From NCBI RefSeq assembly GCF_025947345.1, contig NZ_CP110011.1, positions 558,001 through 622,000 of the forward strand: a stretch of DNA of 64,000 nt. Direction: 5' to 3'. A program made the translations under genes and the position numbers. Source of the stretch: Flavobacterium sp. N502536 (GTDB lineage: Bacteria > Bacteroidota > Bacteroidia > Flavobacteriales > Flavobacteriaceae). Position 1 is the stretch's first letter, and every line of letters begins with the position of its first letter. The notes under the pieces are model-generated. The model saw nothing but the letters and a program-made list of their open reading frames with translations, was not told the origin of the DNA and did no database searches. Positions 18,765 to 27,568 of the stretch are shown here, piece by piece.

Positions 18765-19178
18765 ATGCTCGAGCAAATTTTATGTATTGACGATGACCCA
18801 ATCACGTTGATGTTATGCAAAAAAGTAATTTCGAAGGCCTCCTTCTCCAATGAAATTATCACAGCTCAAAATGGCGAGGAAGCATTACACCACTTCAACA
18901 CACTTAAATACACAAACAACAAAAACAAAGCAAACAAAAAACCGGAACTGATTTTTTTAGACTTAAACATGCCCGTAATGGGCGGTTGGGAGTTTCTGGA
19001 TCACTTTACCTCTCCGGCTTACAAAGAATTCAATACCGCAAGTGTAATTGTACTCTCTTCCACTATCGACCCCGATGATCTGGCCAAAGCTAAAAAATAC
19101 CCCATTATAATCGATTTCCTCTCAAAACCCATTACCCAGCCTATGCTGGAGTATCTTAAAAAGAAGATAGGAATCTAA
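18765..19178 (+). CDS. CheY-like single-domain response regulator
   Basis: A 137-residue receiver without an output domain. The acidic cluster is ILCIDDDP (residues 5-12), the phospho-acceptor is Asp66 in FLDLNMPVMGGWEF, the conserved Ser/Thr is in VIVLSST and the Lys is in FLSKPIT. Compared with a minimal receiver it has a Lys/Asn-rich insertion before the active site (YTNNKNKANKK). It is co-transcribed with the PAS kinase 6 bp upstream. With no output domain it must act by protein contact or as a phosphorelay step; a stand-alone Hpt protein is encoded far away at 51927-52271. Confidence 0.93.
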   Translation: MLEQILCIDDDPITLMLCKKVISKASFSNEIITAQNGEEALHHFNTLKYTNNKNKANKKPELIFLDLNMPVMGGWEFLDHFTSPAYKEFNTASVIVLSSTIDPDDLAKAKKYPIIIDFLSKPITQPMLEYLKKKIGI

Positions 19179-19186
19179 ATACTTTA

Positions 19187-19255
19187 AATCTCAAATTCCA
19201 AACTCCAATAACCAATCAAGTAACATTGGAATTTGGAATTTAAGATTTGGAATTT
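19187..19255. repeat. Heptamer array with inverted arms (CCAAAnT / ATTTGGA)
   Basis: The left arm (19187-19210) consists of TCTCAAA/TTCCAAA/CTCCAAT-type heptamers. The right arm (19225-19255) repeats ATTTGGA with period 7. Arms 19187-19210 and 19225-19248 are complementary at 22 of 24 positions. The array lies between the convergent response regulator and rpsT genes. Confidence 0.75.
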
Positions 19256-19290
19256 TTAAGACAAAGAGTATCCAAAATAGTATAAACAAA

Positions 19291-19316
19291 AAAAAAAGTC
19301 CTCAAAGAGGACTTTT
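19291..19316 (-). terminator. Terminator of rpsT
   Basis: AAGTCCTC-AAA-GAGGACTT stem-loop with a long T-run on the minus strand, 26 bp after the rpsT stop; on the plus strand a short TTTT follows, so it may also work for the response regulator. Confidence 0.85.
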
Positions 19317-19341
19317 ATATTTTTTAGGAAATTGTAATTAA

Positions 19342-19593
19342 TTACAATTTAGCAACATGTTTAGTTAATTTAGACTTCAAGTTAGAAGCTTTATTATCAT
19401 GAATGATGTTCTTTTTAGCTAATTTATCAATCATAGAGATTACAGTTGATAATTTAGAAGCTGCATCAGTTTTATCAGTAGCTAATCTTAACGCTTTGAT
19501 AGCATTACGAGTAGTTTTATGCTGATATCTGTTAAGAACTCTTCTTTTTTCGTTACTTCTGATTCTTTTTAATGCTGACTTATGATTTGCCAT
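19342..19593 (-). CDS. rpsT: 30S ribosomal protein S20
   Basis: An 83-residue, strongly basic, helical protein matching bS20: MANHKSALKRIRSNEKRR at the N-terminus, then a long second helix (TTRNAIKALRLATDKTDAASKL) and the terminal KAKKNIIHDNKASNLKS-type Ala/Lys region. It binds 16S rRNA early in 30S assembly. It lies 155 bp downstream of three tRNA-Glu genes on the same strand, and a small inverted repeat (ATTGC-TTA-GCAAT, about 19658-19670) stands in the gap. Terminated by the hairpin at 19291-19316. Confidence 0.97.
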   Translation of the reverse strand: MANHKSALKRIRSNEKRRVLNRYQHKTTRNAIKALRLATDKTDAASKLSTVISMIDKLAKKNIIHDNKASNLKSKLTKHVAKL

Positions 19594-19747
19594 TTTCTTT
19601 TAATTTTAGATGTAATAATTATTATAGATACTAGTTAAAAAAGAAAAACCTCCCACAATTGCTAAGCAATCACTTTGGTTTTAACTAATAAAATAAAAAT
19701 CGAGACACCAATTTTTATTTTATAAAACTTATTCACAACTAATTTTG

Positions 19748-19819
19748 TAGTCTGTAAGGGAATCGAACCCCTGTTACCAGGACGAAAGCCTGGAGTCCTA
19801 ACCCCTAGACGAACAGACC
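19748..19819 (-). tRNA. tRNA-Glu (anticodon TTC), divergent copy
   Basis: A 72-nt cloverleaf on the minus strand: acceptor GGTCTGT/ACAGACT, anticodon arm CCAGG-CTTTCGT-CCTGG (anticodon TTC) and T-arm with TTCGATT. It differs from its two neighbours in the acceptor stem, D-loop, anticodon loop (C32, G37 in place of T32, A37) and T-stem, while keeping pairing. No CCA encoded at the 3' end. Confidence 0.93.
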
Positions 19820-19864
19820 ATCATCGTTCTAAGTTTTCTTCAATTTAAATAAAATTGAAATTTG

Positions 19865-19936
19865 TAGTCCGTGGGGGAATCGAACCCCCCTTACCAGGAT
19901 GAAAACCTGGCGTCCTAACCGATAGACGAACGGACC
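19865..19936 (-). tRNA. tRNA-Glu (anticodon TTC)
   Basis: A 72-nt cloverleaf: acceptor GGTCCGT/ACGGACT, anticodon arm CCAGG-TTTTCAT-CCTGG giving TTC, T-loop TTCGATT with a GGGGG/CCCCC stem. Identical to the copy at 19978-20049. Confidence 0.95.
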
Positions 19937-19977
19937 ATTACATCAAGTTAAATAACTTTGCTCGCAGAAAAAAAAAG

Positions 19978-20049
19978 TAGTCCGTGGGGGAATCGAACCC
20001 CCCTTACCAGGATGAAAACCTGGCGTCCTAACCGATAGACGAACGGACC
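19978..20049 (-). tRNA. tRNA-Glu (anticodon TTC)
   Basis: First gene of the tRNA-Glu triplet in transcription order and identical to the copy at 19865-19936. Anticodon loop TTTTCAT gives TTC. Confidence 0.95.
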
Positions 20050-20129
20050 GTGTATTTCTCTAATGCGGATGCAAAGATACATCTATTTTTTAGTTGCACA
20101 ATAGCTGATGCAATTTTTTTTATTTTTTT

Positions 20130-21608
20130 TTAATATGCCTTCGCAAAAAGCACTCTTTTGGTAGATGGATTCCCAGTAAACACGCAGGTTCCCGCCTCCT
20201 CAACAGCATCCAAAGGTATACAACGAATCGTTGCTTTTGTCAGGTCTTTTATCTTCTCTTCAGTAGCTGCTGTACCATCCCAATGAGCCGACACAAAACC
20301 ACCTTTTCCGTCTAAAATTTGCTTAAATTCCTCAAAACTATTTACTTCCGTAATATGAGTATCTCGGTAGTTTAAGGCACGATTGTATAAATCAGTCTGA
20401 ATCTGCTCTAAAAGATCATTTACATAAGTCACAATTCCTTCAGCAGAAACCACCTCTTTAGTCAGCGTATCACGTCTGGCAACTTCAAAAGTTCCATTTT
20501 CTAAATCTTTTGGACCAACAGCAATTCTAACCGGCACCCCTTTCAATTCCCATTCAGCAAATTTGAATCCTGGTTTTTGAGTGGTACGGTCGTCATACTT
20601 AACGGAGATTTTTAACTTTCTTAATTTAGCTGTTAGCTCATTAACCGCAGCGGTAATTTCAGCCAATTGCTCATCTGTTTTATAGATTGGAACAATCACA
20701 ACTTGTATTGGCGCCAAATTTGGAGGCAATACCAATCCCTGATCATCTGAATGCGTCATAATCAACGCTCCCATCAAACGGGTCGAAACTCCCCAGGAAG
20801 TTCCCCAAACATGCTCTTGTTTTCCCTCAGCATTCGCAAACTTAACATCAAATGCTTTTGCAAAGTTCTGACCTAAAAAGTGAGACGTTCCAGCCTGTAA
20901 CGCTTTTCCATCCTGCATTAAAGCCTCAATACAATAGGTTTCATCAGCACCTGCAAAACGCTCCGTTTCGGTTTTAAAACCTTTCACAACCGGAATGGCC
21001 ATAAAGTTCTGTGCAAAATCAGCATAAACATGCATCATTTTTTCAGACTCTTCTAATGCTTCTGCTTTTGTTGCATGCGCGGTATGCCCTTCCTGCCATA
21101 AAAACTCAGCAGTTCTTAAAAACAAACGCGTACGCATTTCCCAGCGCACCACATTGGCCCACTGATTAATTAACAAAGGTAAATCTCTATAAGACTGAAC
21201 CCATCCTTTATAAGTAGACCAAATAATCGCCTCACTTGTTGGACGAACAATAAGCTCCTCCTCTAATTTAGCATTTGGATCCACCATTAACTTTCCGGGT
21301 TTGTCCGGATCATTCTTTAATCTATAATGCGTTACAATCGCACATTCTTTTGCAAATCCTTCAGCATTTTTTTCTTCCGCTTCAAACATGCTCTTAGGCA
21401 CAAATAAAGGGAAGTACGCATTTTGATGTCCTGTTTCTTTAAACATTCGATCCAATTCCGCCTGCATTTTTTCCCAAATAGCATATCCGTACGGTTTAAT
21501 AACCATACATCCTCTAACTCCTGAATTTTCGGCTAGATCTGCCTTTACAACCAGCTCGTTATACCATTTTGAATAATCTTCTGATCTTGTAGTGAGGTTC
21601 TTACTCAT
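20130..21608 (-). CDS. proS: Prolyl-tRNA synthetase (short, archaeal/eukaryotic-like type)
   Basis: A 492-residue class II synthetase charging tRNA-Pro. Its length and the lack of the large editing insertion place it in the archaeal/eukaryotic-like ProS group, common in Bacteroidota. Visible motifs: [17 protein letters not shown], motif 2 around [21 protein letters not shown], the [13 protein letters not shown] segment and motif 3 near [20 protein letters not shown]. The anticodon-binding domain ([15 protein letters not shown] onward) and the C-terminal zinc-type domain follow, ending in KRVLFAKAY. It lies upstream of the tRNA-Glu cluster on the same strand. Confidence 0.98.
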   Translation of the reverse strand: MSKNLTTRSEDYSKWYNELVVKADLAENSGVRGCMVIKPYGYAIWEKMQAELDRMFKETGHQNAYFPLFVPKSMFEAEEKNAEGFAKECAIVTHYRLKNDPDKPGKLMVDPNAKLEEELIVRPTSEAIIWSTYKGWVQSYRDLPLLINQWANVVRWEMRTRLFLRTAEFLWQEGHTAHATKAEALEESEKMMHVYADFAQNFMAIPVVKGFKTETERFAGADETYCIEALMQDGKALQAGTSHFLGQNFAKAFDVKFANAEGKQEHVWGTSWGVSTRLMGALIMTHSDDQGLVLPPNLAPIQVVIVPIYKTDEQLAEITAAVNELTAKLRKLKISVKYDDRTTQKPGFKFAEWELKGVPVRIAVGPKDLENGTFEVARRDTLTKEVVSAEGIVTYVNDLLEQIQTDLYNRALNYRDTHITEVNSFEEFKQILDGKGGFVSAHWDGTAATEEKIKDLTKATIRCIPLDAVEEAGTCVFTGNPSTKRVLFAKAY

Positions 21609-21671
21609 ATCGAATAGTTTGGCACAAATTTTGTTTTAATAATTTTAACTAAATAGTTTGACAAAACTAAC

Positions 21672-21679
21672 TATTTTTG
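21672..21679 (+). promoter_or_regulatory. -7 promoter element (TATTTTTG)
   Basis: TATTTTTG 30 bp before the ATG at 21710, an exact TAnnTTTG match; probably drives the lipoprotein and FadL-like genes together. Confidence 0.55.
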
Positions 21680-21709
21680 TAATGTGCAACAATAAAAAAC
21701 ACCACAGAT

Positions 21710-22735
21710 ATGAAAACTTCTATTTATCTCCGCCAAAACTCAAGTCATTTTTACTTAATTGGATTATTGAGTTTTCTACTGGCATCGTGTGGTTCTTACC
21801 AAAACACTTCTTATCATGATAATGATGGAATTTACGGAGGTTCACCAAGAACGTATGCTCAAACAAACAGCACAAATAATCAATATAAAGACTATTTCAG
21901 ATCGTTACAAGACGATAATCAGTCAACTGAAATCTTCACAGATGTTGACAACTACGGAAATTATGCCGTAAACGACAGCACACAAGCTACTAACTCTTAC
22001 CCTGCTTGGGGAAGTGCCAATACAGAAGTTGCCGTAAACGTTTATTCTGACCCTTCCTGGTCACTTGGATTCGGACTTGGTTTCGGATATCCTTATTATG
22101 GATGGGGTTACGGATGGGGTTATGGAGGAGGATACTGGGGCTACCCAAATTATTGGGGATCAGGTTGGGGTTACCCAGGATGGGGATATCCGGGATGGGG
22201 TTACCCTGGTTACTGGGGATCTGGTTACCGATACAACAACTACTCTTACAACTACGGAAGAAGAGGATCTGCTGCTTATTATGGAGGAAGAACTTATTCT
22301 TCTAACAGAAACTATGCTACAAACAGAGGTTATAACAATACCAACAGAAGCTACAGCACCAACAGAGATTACACAAGTACCAACAGAAGCTTTAACTCAA
22401 ACAGAACTTATAGCACCAACAGAAGCGATTTCTCTGATACAAGAAGAAATTCATCTGCAAACGGAAGAAACTACAACAACTCTTCAAGCCCAACATTTAC
22501 AAACAGAGGAAACGCAAGCCAATACAACGGTGCTGATTACAGCAACAGAAGATCAAGCAGCAATACTACACGAAGCTACAATTATAACAATAATAATTCG
22601 GCACCATCCAGAAACTACTCTCCTAGCCCATCCCGTTCTATGAATAGCGGCGGAGGCGGAAGCATGAGATCATCTGGCGGCGGAGGTGGCGGCGGCGGAA
22701 GATCATACAGCGGCGGTGGAGGCGGTAGAAGATAA
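21710..22735 (+). CDS. Low-complexity Gly/Tyr/Asn/Ser-rich lipoprotein
   Basis: A 341-residue lipoprotein (lipobox SFLLASCGS, Cys27). After a polar N-terminal part come three low-complexity blocks. Residues about 122-178 repeat GWGYPGWGYPG-type Gly/Trp/Tyr/Pro units. Residues about 185-310 are Asn/Arg/Ser/Tyr-rich with recurrent TNRSY/STNR motifs. The C-terminal tail is Gly-rich with Arg (GGGGSMRSSGG onward). No catalytic domain is visible. The composition resembles prion-like or surface-coating proteins, but no function is known to me. A FadL-like gene follows after 46 bp with no terminator between, suggesting an operon. It should be anchored in a membrane by lipid. Confidence 0.8.
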   Translation: MKTSIYLRQNSSHFYLIGLLSFLLASCGSYQNTSYHDNDGIYGGSPRTYAQTNSTNNQYKDYFRSLQDDNQSTEIFTDVDNYGNYAVNDSTQATNSYPAWGSANTEVAVNVYSDPSWSLGFGLGFGYPYYGWGYGWGYGGGYWGYPNYWGSGWGYPGWGYPGWGYPGYWGSGYRYNNYSYNYGRRGSAAYYGGRTYSSNRNYATNRGYNNTNRSYSTNRDYTSTNRSFNSNRTYSTNRSDFSDTRRNSSANGRNYNNSSSPTFTNRGNASQYNGADYSNRRSSSNTTRSYNYNNNNSAPSRNYSPSPSRSMNSGGGGSMRSSGGGGGGGGRSYSGGGGGRR

Positions 22736-22781
22736 CCGCTTCTTTCGCTAATCAAAAAAAATCATACTTAAAACTATCCAA

Positions 22782-24284
22782 ATGAAAAAAATATTATTCC
22801 TATTTATTACAGGACTAACTGTCAGCGTCTCACATTCTCAGGAAGTATCTGACGCGGTACGTTATGCGCAAGACAATTTAACCGGAACTGCAAGATTCAG
22901 AGCCATGAGTGGTGCCTTTGGAGCCGTTGGCGGAGATTTATCTGCAATAAGCGTCAACCCTGCAGGGTCGGCAATATTCTCTAATAATCAGGTTGGAATA
23001 AGTTTTAGCAATCAAAGCATCAAAAACAACTCTAATTATTTTGGATCAGAAATTAGCGATAATAAAAATGCTTTTTTAATAAATCAGGCGGGAGCTGTTT
23101 TTGTTTTTCACGATCACAACCCAAGCAACAACTGGAAAAAGATTGCTATTGGAGCTTCTTACGAAAACACCAACAATTTTGACAACCGCATTGTTTCAGC
23201 CGGAACAAATCCAACAAATTCTATTGACAAATATTTTCTAAAATTTGCAAACGGAATACCTTTAAACGTTATAGACGGCCTTAATTACAAAGACCTTTTT
23301 TACAACGAACAACAAGCCTATATGGGATACTGGGGACATGTAATTGACCCTGTAAGCAACAACGGCGACAATACTCAATACATCAGCAACGTTCCTGCAG
23401 GTGGCAAGTACTATCAGGAGAATGAAATATTTACCAGTGGCTACAACAGCAAACTGAGTTTTAACCTTGCAACGTCTTACAAAGACAAAATCTATTTTGG
23501 AGCCAACCTGAATGTTCACGTTACCGACTTCAGAAGATCAACAAGTTTTTACGAAGACAACGACAATCCGTTAGAAGCAAGAGAAACAATTTCCAGCTTG
23601 CGTTTTAATAACGAGTTATATACGTATGGTAACGGTTTCTCTTTCCAACTTGGAGCTATTGCCAAAGTTACTGAGTCATTCCGATTGGGTCTGGCCTACG
23701 AATCTAACACCTGGTACGAACTTAACGATGAAACCTCACAAAGCTTATACAGTACACGAAAAGCACAGGGAGGACAAGACATTAATGAAACTGTAAATCC
23801 AAAAATTGTAAACGTTTACGATTCTTACACTTTACAAACACCAGGGAAAACAACTTTTAGTGCTGCTTATGTGTTTGGAAAATCAGGATTAATTAGTATT
23901 GATTATGCTATTAAAGATTACGGAAACACCAAATACAAACCAACAAACGATGCCGGTTTCAAAGGAGTAAACAGTGACCTTAGCAATCAATTGACAAATG
24001 CCGGTGAATTAAGAGTGGGTGCCGAATACAAAATAAAACAATTGAGTTTACGCGGTGGATATCGTTTTGAGCAAAGCCCATACAAAAACGGAACTACAAT
24101 TGGAGATTTAAACAGCTACTCAGGAGGTCTGGGCTATAATTTTGGTGGTACCAAAGTCGATTTAGCTTATTCTTATTTGGAAAGAAAATCAAATCAGGGA
24201 TTTTTCGCAACCGGATTCACAGACGGAGCAAACATCACCTCAAAACTAAATAATGTAACACTTACTTTATTATTTGAGTTGTAA
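22782..24284 (+). CDS. OmpP1/FadL-like outer-membrane transport protein
   Basis: A 500-residue protein with a signal peptide (residues 1-19, ending VSHSQ) and an outer-membrane beta-barrel pattern of alternating strands. The N-terminal block ARFRAMSGAFGAVGGDLSAISVNPAGSA contains the NPAG motif of the FadL/TodX family, whose N-terminal plug takes up hydrophobic molecules. The last strand NVTLTLLFEL ends in an aliphatic residue. FadL proteins import long-chain fatty acids or aromatic hydrocarbons; the substrate here is unknown. It follows the low-complexity lipoprotein by 46 bp and ends at a strong terminator. Confidence 0.85.
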   Translation: MKKILFLFITGLTVSVSHSQEVSDAVRYAQDNLTGTARFRAMSGAFGAVGGDLSAISVNPAGSAIFSNNQVGISFSNQSIKNNSNYFGSEISDNKNAFLINQAGAVFVFHDHNPSNNWKKIAIGASYENTNNFDNRIVSAGTNPTNSIDKYFLKFANGIPLNVIDGLNYKDLFYNEQQAYMGYWGHVIDPVSNNGDNTQYISNVPAGGKYYQENEIFTSGYNSKLSFNLATSYKDKIYFGANLNVHVTDFRRSTSFYEDNDNPLEARETISSLRFNNELYTYGNGFSFQLGAIAKVTESFRLGLAYESNTWYELNDETSQSLYSTRKAQGGQDINETVNPKIVNVYDSYTLQTPGKTTFSAAYVFGKSGLISIDYAIKDYGNTKYKPTNDAGFKGVNSDLSNQLTNAGELRVGAEYKIKQLSLRGGYRFEQSPYKNGTTIGDLNSYSGGLGYNFGGTKVDLAYSYLERKSNQGFFATGFTDGANITSKLNNVTLTLLFEL

Positions 24285-24313
24285 TAAATACGAAACAGAA
24301 CAAATTAAAACTT

Positions 24314-24345
24314 CCGTCAGACCTTTAACTGACGGATTTTTTTTT
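24314..24345 (+). terminator. Terminator after the FadL-like gene
   Basis: CCGTCAG, an 8-nt loop, CTGACGG, then A and nine T. Classic intrinsic terminator 30 bp after the stop codon. Confidence 0.92.
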
Positions 24346-24470
24346 ACCCCGATCGCCGCAATTGCCTCCTCACTATTTTATTAGCAGGAAAAAACAACAA
24401 ATAACAAAGCTTCACCCCATAAAAAACACCTAAAAAAAAGGGAAACAAGCGGTGTTTGAATAAAAAAGTG

Positions 24471-24478
24471 TAATTTTG
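24471..24478 (+). promoter_or_regulatory. -7 promoter element (TAATTTTG) of rimO
   Basis: TAATTTTGC ends 19 bp before the rimO ATG, an exact TAnnTTTG match; the nearest TTG upstream is only 12 bp away and so is not a normal -33. Confidence 0.6.
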
Positions 24479-24497
24479 CACTCCAATTTATAAAAGT

Positions 24498-25811
24498 ATG
24501 AGAACCAAGTCTTTAAAAAAGAACAAAATTAACGTAATCACTCTTGGGTGTTCGAAAAATGTATATGACAGTGAAGTGTTGATGGGTCAACTTCGTGCTA
24601 ATGGCAAAGAAGTACAACACGAAGCACCAGCTAAAGAAGAAGGAAACATTATCGTAATCAACACTTGCGGTTTTATCGACAATGCAAAAGCAGAGTCTGT
24701 AAACATGATTTTGGAATATGCTGATAAAAAAGACAAAGGATTAGTAGATAAAGTATTTGTGACCGGATGTTTATCTGAACGTTACAGACCGGATTTGGAA
24801 AAAGAAATCCCAAATGTAGATCAATACTTTGGAACTACAGAACTACCACAATTATTGAAAGCTCTTGGAGCCGACTATAAACACGAACTGCTTGGAGAGC
24901 GTTTGACTACCACTCCAAAAAATTACGCGTACTTAAAAATTGCTGAAGGTTGCGACAGACCTTGTAGTTTTTGTGCAATTCCGTTAATGAGAGGTTCGCA
25001 TATTTCTCAGCCAATTGAAAAATTAGTGAAGGAAGCACAAGGTTTAGCTAAAAATGGCGTTAAAGAATTAATCCTAATTGCTCAGGACTTAACGTATTAC
25101 GGTCTTGATCTTTACAAAAAAAGAAATCTTGCAGAGCTTCTGGAAGCCCTTGCTAATGTTGAAGGTATCGAATGGATTCGTCTGCACTATGCCTACCCTA
25201 CTGGTTTCCCAATGGATGTTTTAGAGTTAATGAAACGTGAGCCTAAAATTTGTAATTATATTGATATACCGCTACAACACATTTCTGATTCTATATTAAA
25301 ATCGATGCGTCGTGGTACCACTCAGGCAAAAACAACACAATTATTGAAAGATTTCCGTGCTGCTGTTCCTGGAATGGCCATCAGAACTACTCTAATTGTT
25401 GGATATCCTGGTGAGACTCAGGAAGATTTTGAGATTCTGAAAGATTTTGTTCAGGAAATGAAATTTGACAGAATGGGTTGTTTCGCTTATTCTCACGAAG
25501 AAAATACGCATGCTTATCTTTTGGAAGACAATGTTCCGGACGATGTAAAACAAGCCCGTGCCAATGAAATAATGGAATTACAGTCGCAAATTTCATGGGA
25601 TTTAAACCAGGAAAAAATTGGACAGGTTTTCAAATGTATTATCGACAGAAAAGAGGGTGCTCACTTTGTAGGGAGAACGGAATTTGACAGCCCGGATGTT
25701 GATAACGAAGTTTTGATTGATGCGTCTAAACATTATGTAAAAACCGGAGAGTTTGTTAATATAAGAATAATAGAAGCAACAGAATTTGATTTATACGGAG
25801 AACCTACTTAA
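24498..25811 (+). CDS. rimO: Ribosomal protein S12 methylthiotransferase RimO
   Basis: A 437-residue radical SAM enzyme that adds a methylthio group to an Asp of ribosomal protein S12. The N-terminal MTTase domain has its three cysteines, in LGCSKN (Cys18), NTCGF and VTGCLSERYRP. The radical SAM cluster is GCDRPCSFCAIPLMRG (Cys152, Cys156, Cys159). The C-terminal TRAM domain holds the IDRKEGAHFVGRTEFDSPDVDNEV stretch, and that segment distinguishes RimO from MiaB. It has its own promoter box and is followed 42 bp later by a small secreted-protein gene. Confidence 0.97.
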   Translation: MRTKSLKKNKINVITLGCSKNVYDSEVLMGQLRANGKEVQHEAPAKEEGNIIVINTCGFIDNAKAESVNMILEYADKKDKGLVDKVFVTGCLSERYRPDLEKEIPNVDQYFGTTELPQLLKALGADYKHELLGERLTTTPKNYAYLKIAEGCDRPCSFCAIPLMRGSHISQPIEKLVKEAQGLAKNGVKELILIAQDLTYYGLDLYKKRNLAELLEALANVEGIEWIRLHYAYPTGFPMDVLELMKREPKICNYIDIPLQHISDSILKSMRRGTTQAKTTQLLKDFRAAVPGMAIRTTLIVGYPGETQEDFEILKDFVQEMKFDRMGCFAYSHEENTHAYLLEDNVPDDVKQARANEIMELQSQISWDLNQEKIGQVFKCIIDRKEGAHFVGRTEFDSPDVDNEVLIDASKHYVKTGEFVNIRIIEATEFDLYGEPT

Positions 25812-25853
25812 ATTTACGCTAAACATTCTTTAATTTTAGATAAATACATTTTT

Positions 25854-26429
25854 ATGAAACCTATACAATCTTTATTTATTTTGTTTTTTACCTTATTGTG
25901 CTTTAACTCTGTTTCAGCTCAATACGGAAACGGCTACAATAATGGTTACGGCGGTGGTGGTTATGGCAATGGCTACGGCGGAAGAGGTGGCGGAATGGGT
26001 ATGGACAGAAGTATGATGGGAGGTCCTCAGGGAAATACCAGCAAACCAAAAGAAATTCCTGTTGAAGAAACTGTTGCTCAAATTGTAGAGCAAATGAAAC
26101 CGGAAATAAACCTTGACGAATTACAAGCGATAGCGATTGGAAATGTTTTAGTCGACAGCATGAGAGAGCAGGGTATTTTATTAAAAAATGAAAGCAGTAA
26201 TCAGGATCAAAAAATCGAACAGATTAAGGCGTTAAGAGAAAGCACTACTAAAAAAATAACCGCTTTCTTAAATCCGGATCAGATCCCGAAGTACACCGCA
26301 TTTATGGATAACTTTAAAGAGATCAAAAAAACGTCCAAATCAAAAAAGAAAAAAGACTCGAAAGATAAAGATTCAAAAGACGCAAAAGAAGTTAAAGAAG
26401 ATTCTGAAACAGCAAAAACTCAGGAATAA
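25854..26429 (+). CDS. Secreted Gly-rich/Lys-rich small protein of unknown function
   Basis: A 191-residue protein with a clear signal peptide (residues 1-22, ending VSAQ). Residues 23-60 are a Gly/Asn/Tyr-rich, Met-containing segment (repeats of NGYGG). Residues about 65-150 look like a small helical domain (LDELQAIAIGNVLVDSMREQGI, IKALRESTTKKITAFLNPDQIPKYTAFMD). Its pattern of a helical core ending NPDQIPKY resembles periplasmic Spy/CpxP-like chaperone helices, but only faintly. The last 40 residues are Lys/Asp/Glu-rich (SKKKKDSKDKDSKDAKE). The amidase gene starts 36 bp downstream, so an operon with it is likely. Confidence 0.7.
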   Translation: MKPIQSLFILFFTLLCFNSVSAQYGNGYNNGYGGGGYGNGYGGRGGGMGMDRSMMGGPQGNTSKPKEIPVEETVAQIVEQMKPEINLDELQAIAIGNVLVDSMREQGILLKNESSNQDQKIEQIKALRESTTKKITAFLNPDQIPKYTAFMDNFKEIKKTSKSKKKKDSKDKDSKDAKEVKEDSETAKTQE

Positions 26430-26465
26430 TTGTTTCAACCTCATCTAAAAAATGTAAATACTATT

Positions 26466-27371
26466 ATGACAAAAAAACATTTTTGTTACCTGATCTTAGC
26501 AATTGTTATTACTTCTTGCTCTACAAATCCTTATAAAAATACTGAAAAAGCTTACGACCAGCAGCTTAAAACTTTAGAGGGACAAATTACCAGTAAAGAA
26601 GCTCAGCCAATTCCGGTTGTAAGCCCTGTAGTTATTGATACTACTTATGCGCAGCAACTTGGTATAGTAAAAGATACGTTATCTAAAACAGGATCAACTG
26701 CTTTACTAAATGGTATTAATACAGAATGGATTGGAACTGTAAACTTCAACTTAAGAAAACCAAGTTTCATCATCCTTCATCATACCGCTCAGGATTCTCT
26801 TCAGCAAACGATCAATACGTTTACCAAGACACGAACTCAGGTAAGTGCGCATTATATTATTTCTGAAAACGGAAAAGTAGTTCAAATGTTAAACGATTAT
26901 TTAAGAGCGTGGCATGCAGGAGCATCGACCTGGGGAAAAAATACGGATTTAAACTCTTCTTCGATCGGAATTGAAATTGACAATAACGGTTTTAAACCTT
27001 TCACAGAAGCACAGATTAGCAGTTTAGTAGCGCTTTTAACCAAATTAAAGAAAGATTACAACATCCCTACTCAGAATATTATAGGACATTCAGATATTGC
27101 TCCGGGAAGAAAACAGGACCCAAGTGCTTTATTTCCGTGGAAAACTCTGGCTGAAAAAGGATTTGGAATCTGGCCCGACGCAGTTCTTGAAGAAGCGCCT
27201 TTTGATTTTAAAATTGAACCCGCATTAAGAATTATCGGATACAATACCAAAAATCTTTCAGCCGCGATCATGGCCTTCAAATTACATTATATTCAAACTG
27301 ATGTAACTTCAACTTTAGATCGAAAAACAATAGATACTATTTACTCGATTTATAAAAAACAGCTTCAGTAG
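26466..27371 (+). CDS. N-acetylmuramoyl-L-alanine amidase lipoprotein (amidase_2 type)
   Basis: Start set at the ATG 26466 (301 residues), which gives a proper lipoprotein signal with lipobox VITSCSTN; the 12 extra codons of a TTG start would spoil it. The catalytic domain shows FIILHHTAQDS (zinc His), SAHYIISENGKVVQML, AWHAGAS, SIGIEIDNNG and IIGHSDIAPGRKQDP (zinc His and active Lys/Asp region). This is the PGRP-like amidase that cuts the bond between MurNAc and L-Ala in peptidoglycan, here probably for turnover or recycling. The C-terminal 60 residues resemble the helical tail found in AmiD-like enzymes. A strong terminator follows. Confidence 0.92.
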   Translation: MTKKHFCYLILAIVITSCSTNPYKNTEKAYDQQLKTLEGQITSKEAQPIPVVSPVVIDTTYAQQLGIVKDTLSKTGSTALLNGINTEWIGTVNFNLRKPSFIILHHTAQDSLQQTINTFTKTRTQVSAHYIISENGKVVQMLNDYLRAWHAGASTWGKNTDLNSSSIGIEIDNNGFKPFTEAQISSLVALLTKLKKDYNIPTQNIIGHSDIAPGRKQDPSALFPWKTLAEKGFGIWPDAVLEEAPFDFKIEPALRIIGYNTKNLSAAIMAFKLHYIQTDVTSTLDRKTIDTIYSIYKKQLQ

Positions 27372-27391
27372 TACAATTAGCAATACCATAC

Positions 27392-27429
27392 AAAAGCGCG
27401 TTTCTAAAAATTTAGAAACGCGCTTTTTT
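27392..27429 (+). terminator. Terminator after the amidase gene
   Basis: A 17-bp perfect stem (27392-27408 with 27411-27427) closed by a 2-nt loop region, ending in a T-run. Very stable; works in both directions. Confidence 0.92.
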
Positions 27430-27502
27430 CTTATGATAAGAAACCCGACACCACATGAAAGTGAAGCAGTTGCTTTTTAGCAATCAATTCAAAAGACTCC
27501 AA

Positions 27503-27540
27503 TAAAAAAGCTGCCAAAACACAAGTAGGTTTCGACAGCT
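27503..27540 (-). terminator. Terminator after the porin gene
   Basis: On the minus strand AGCTGTCGAAAC pairs with GTTTTGGCAGCT (12 bp with G-U pairs), followed by TTTTTTA. Lies 28 bp after the porin stop. Confidence 0.8.
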
Positions 27541-27568
27541 CCAAAAAAAAAAATATCAATCTTTATCT

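Noticed and set aside
19740..20060. Repeat array or CRISPR-like structure
   Set aside because: The repeated blocks are three tRNA-Glu genes with full cloverleaf pairing.
22100..22230. Minisatellite in the lipoprotein gene
   Set aside because: The repetition follows codons for a Gly/Trp/Tyr/Pro-rich protein segment and is explained by the protein.
22065..22643. Second long plus-strand frame of 192 residues overlapping the lipoprotein gene
   Set aside because: It is a low-complexity shadow of the repetitive lipoprotein in another frame, without a sensible protein pattern.
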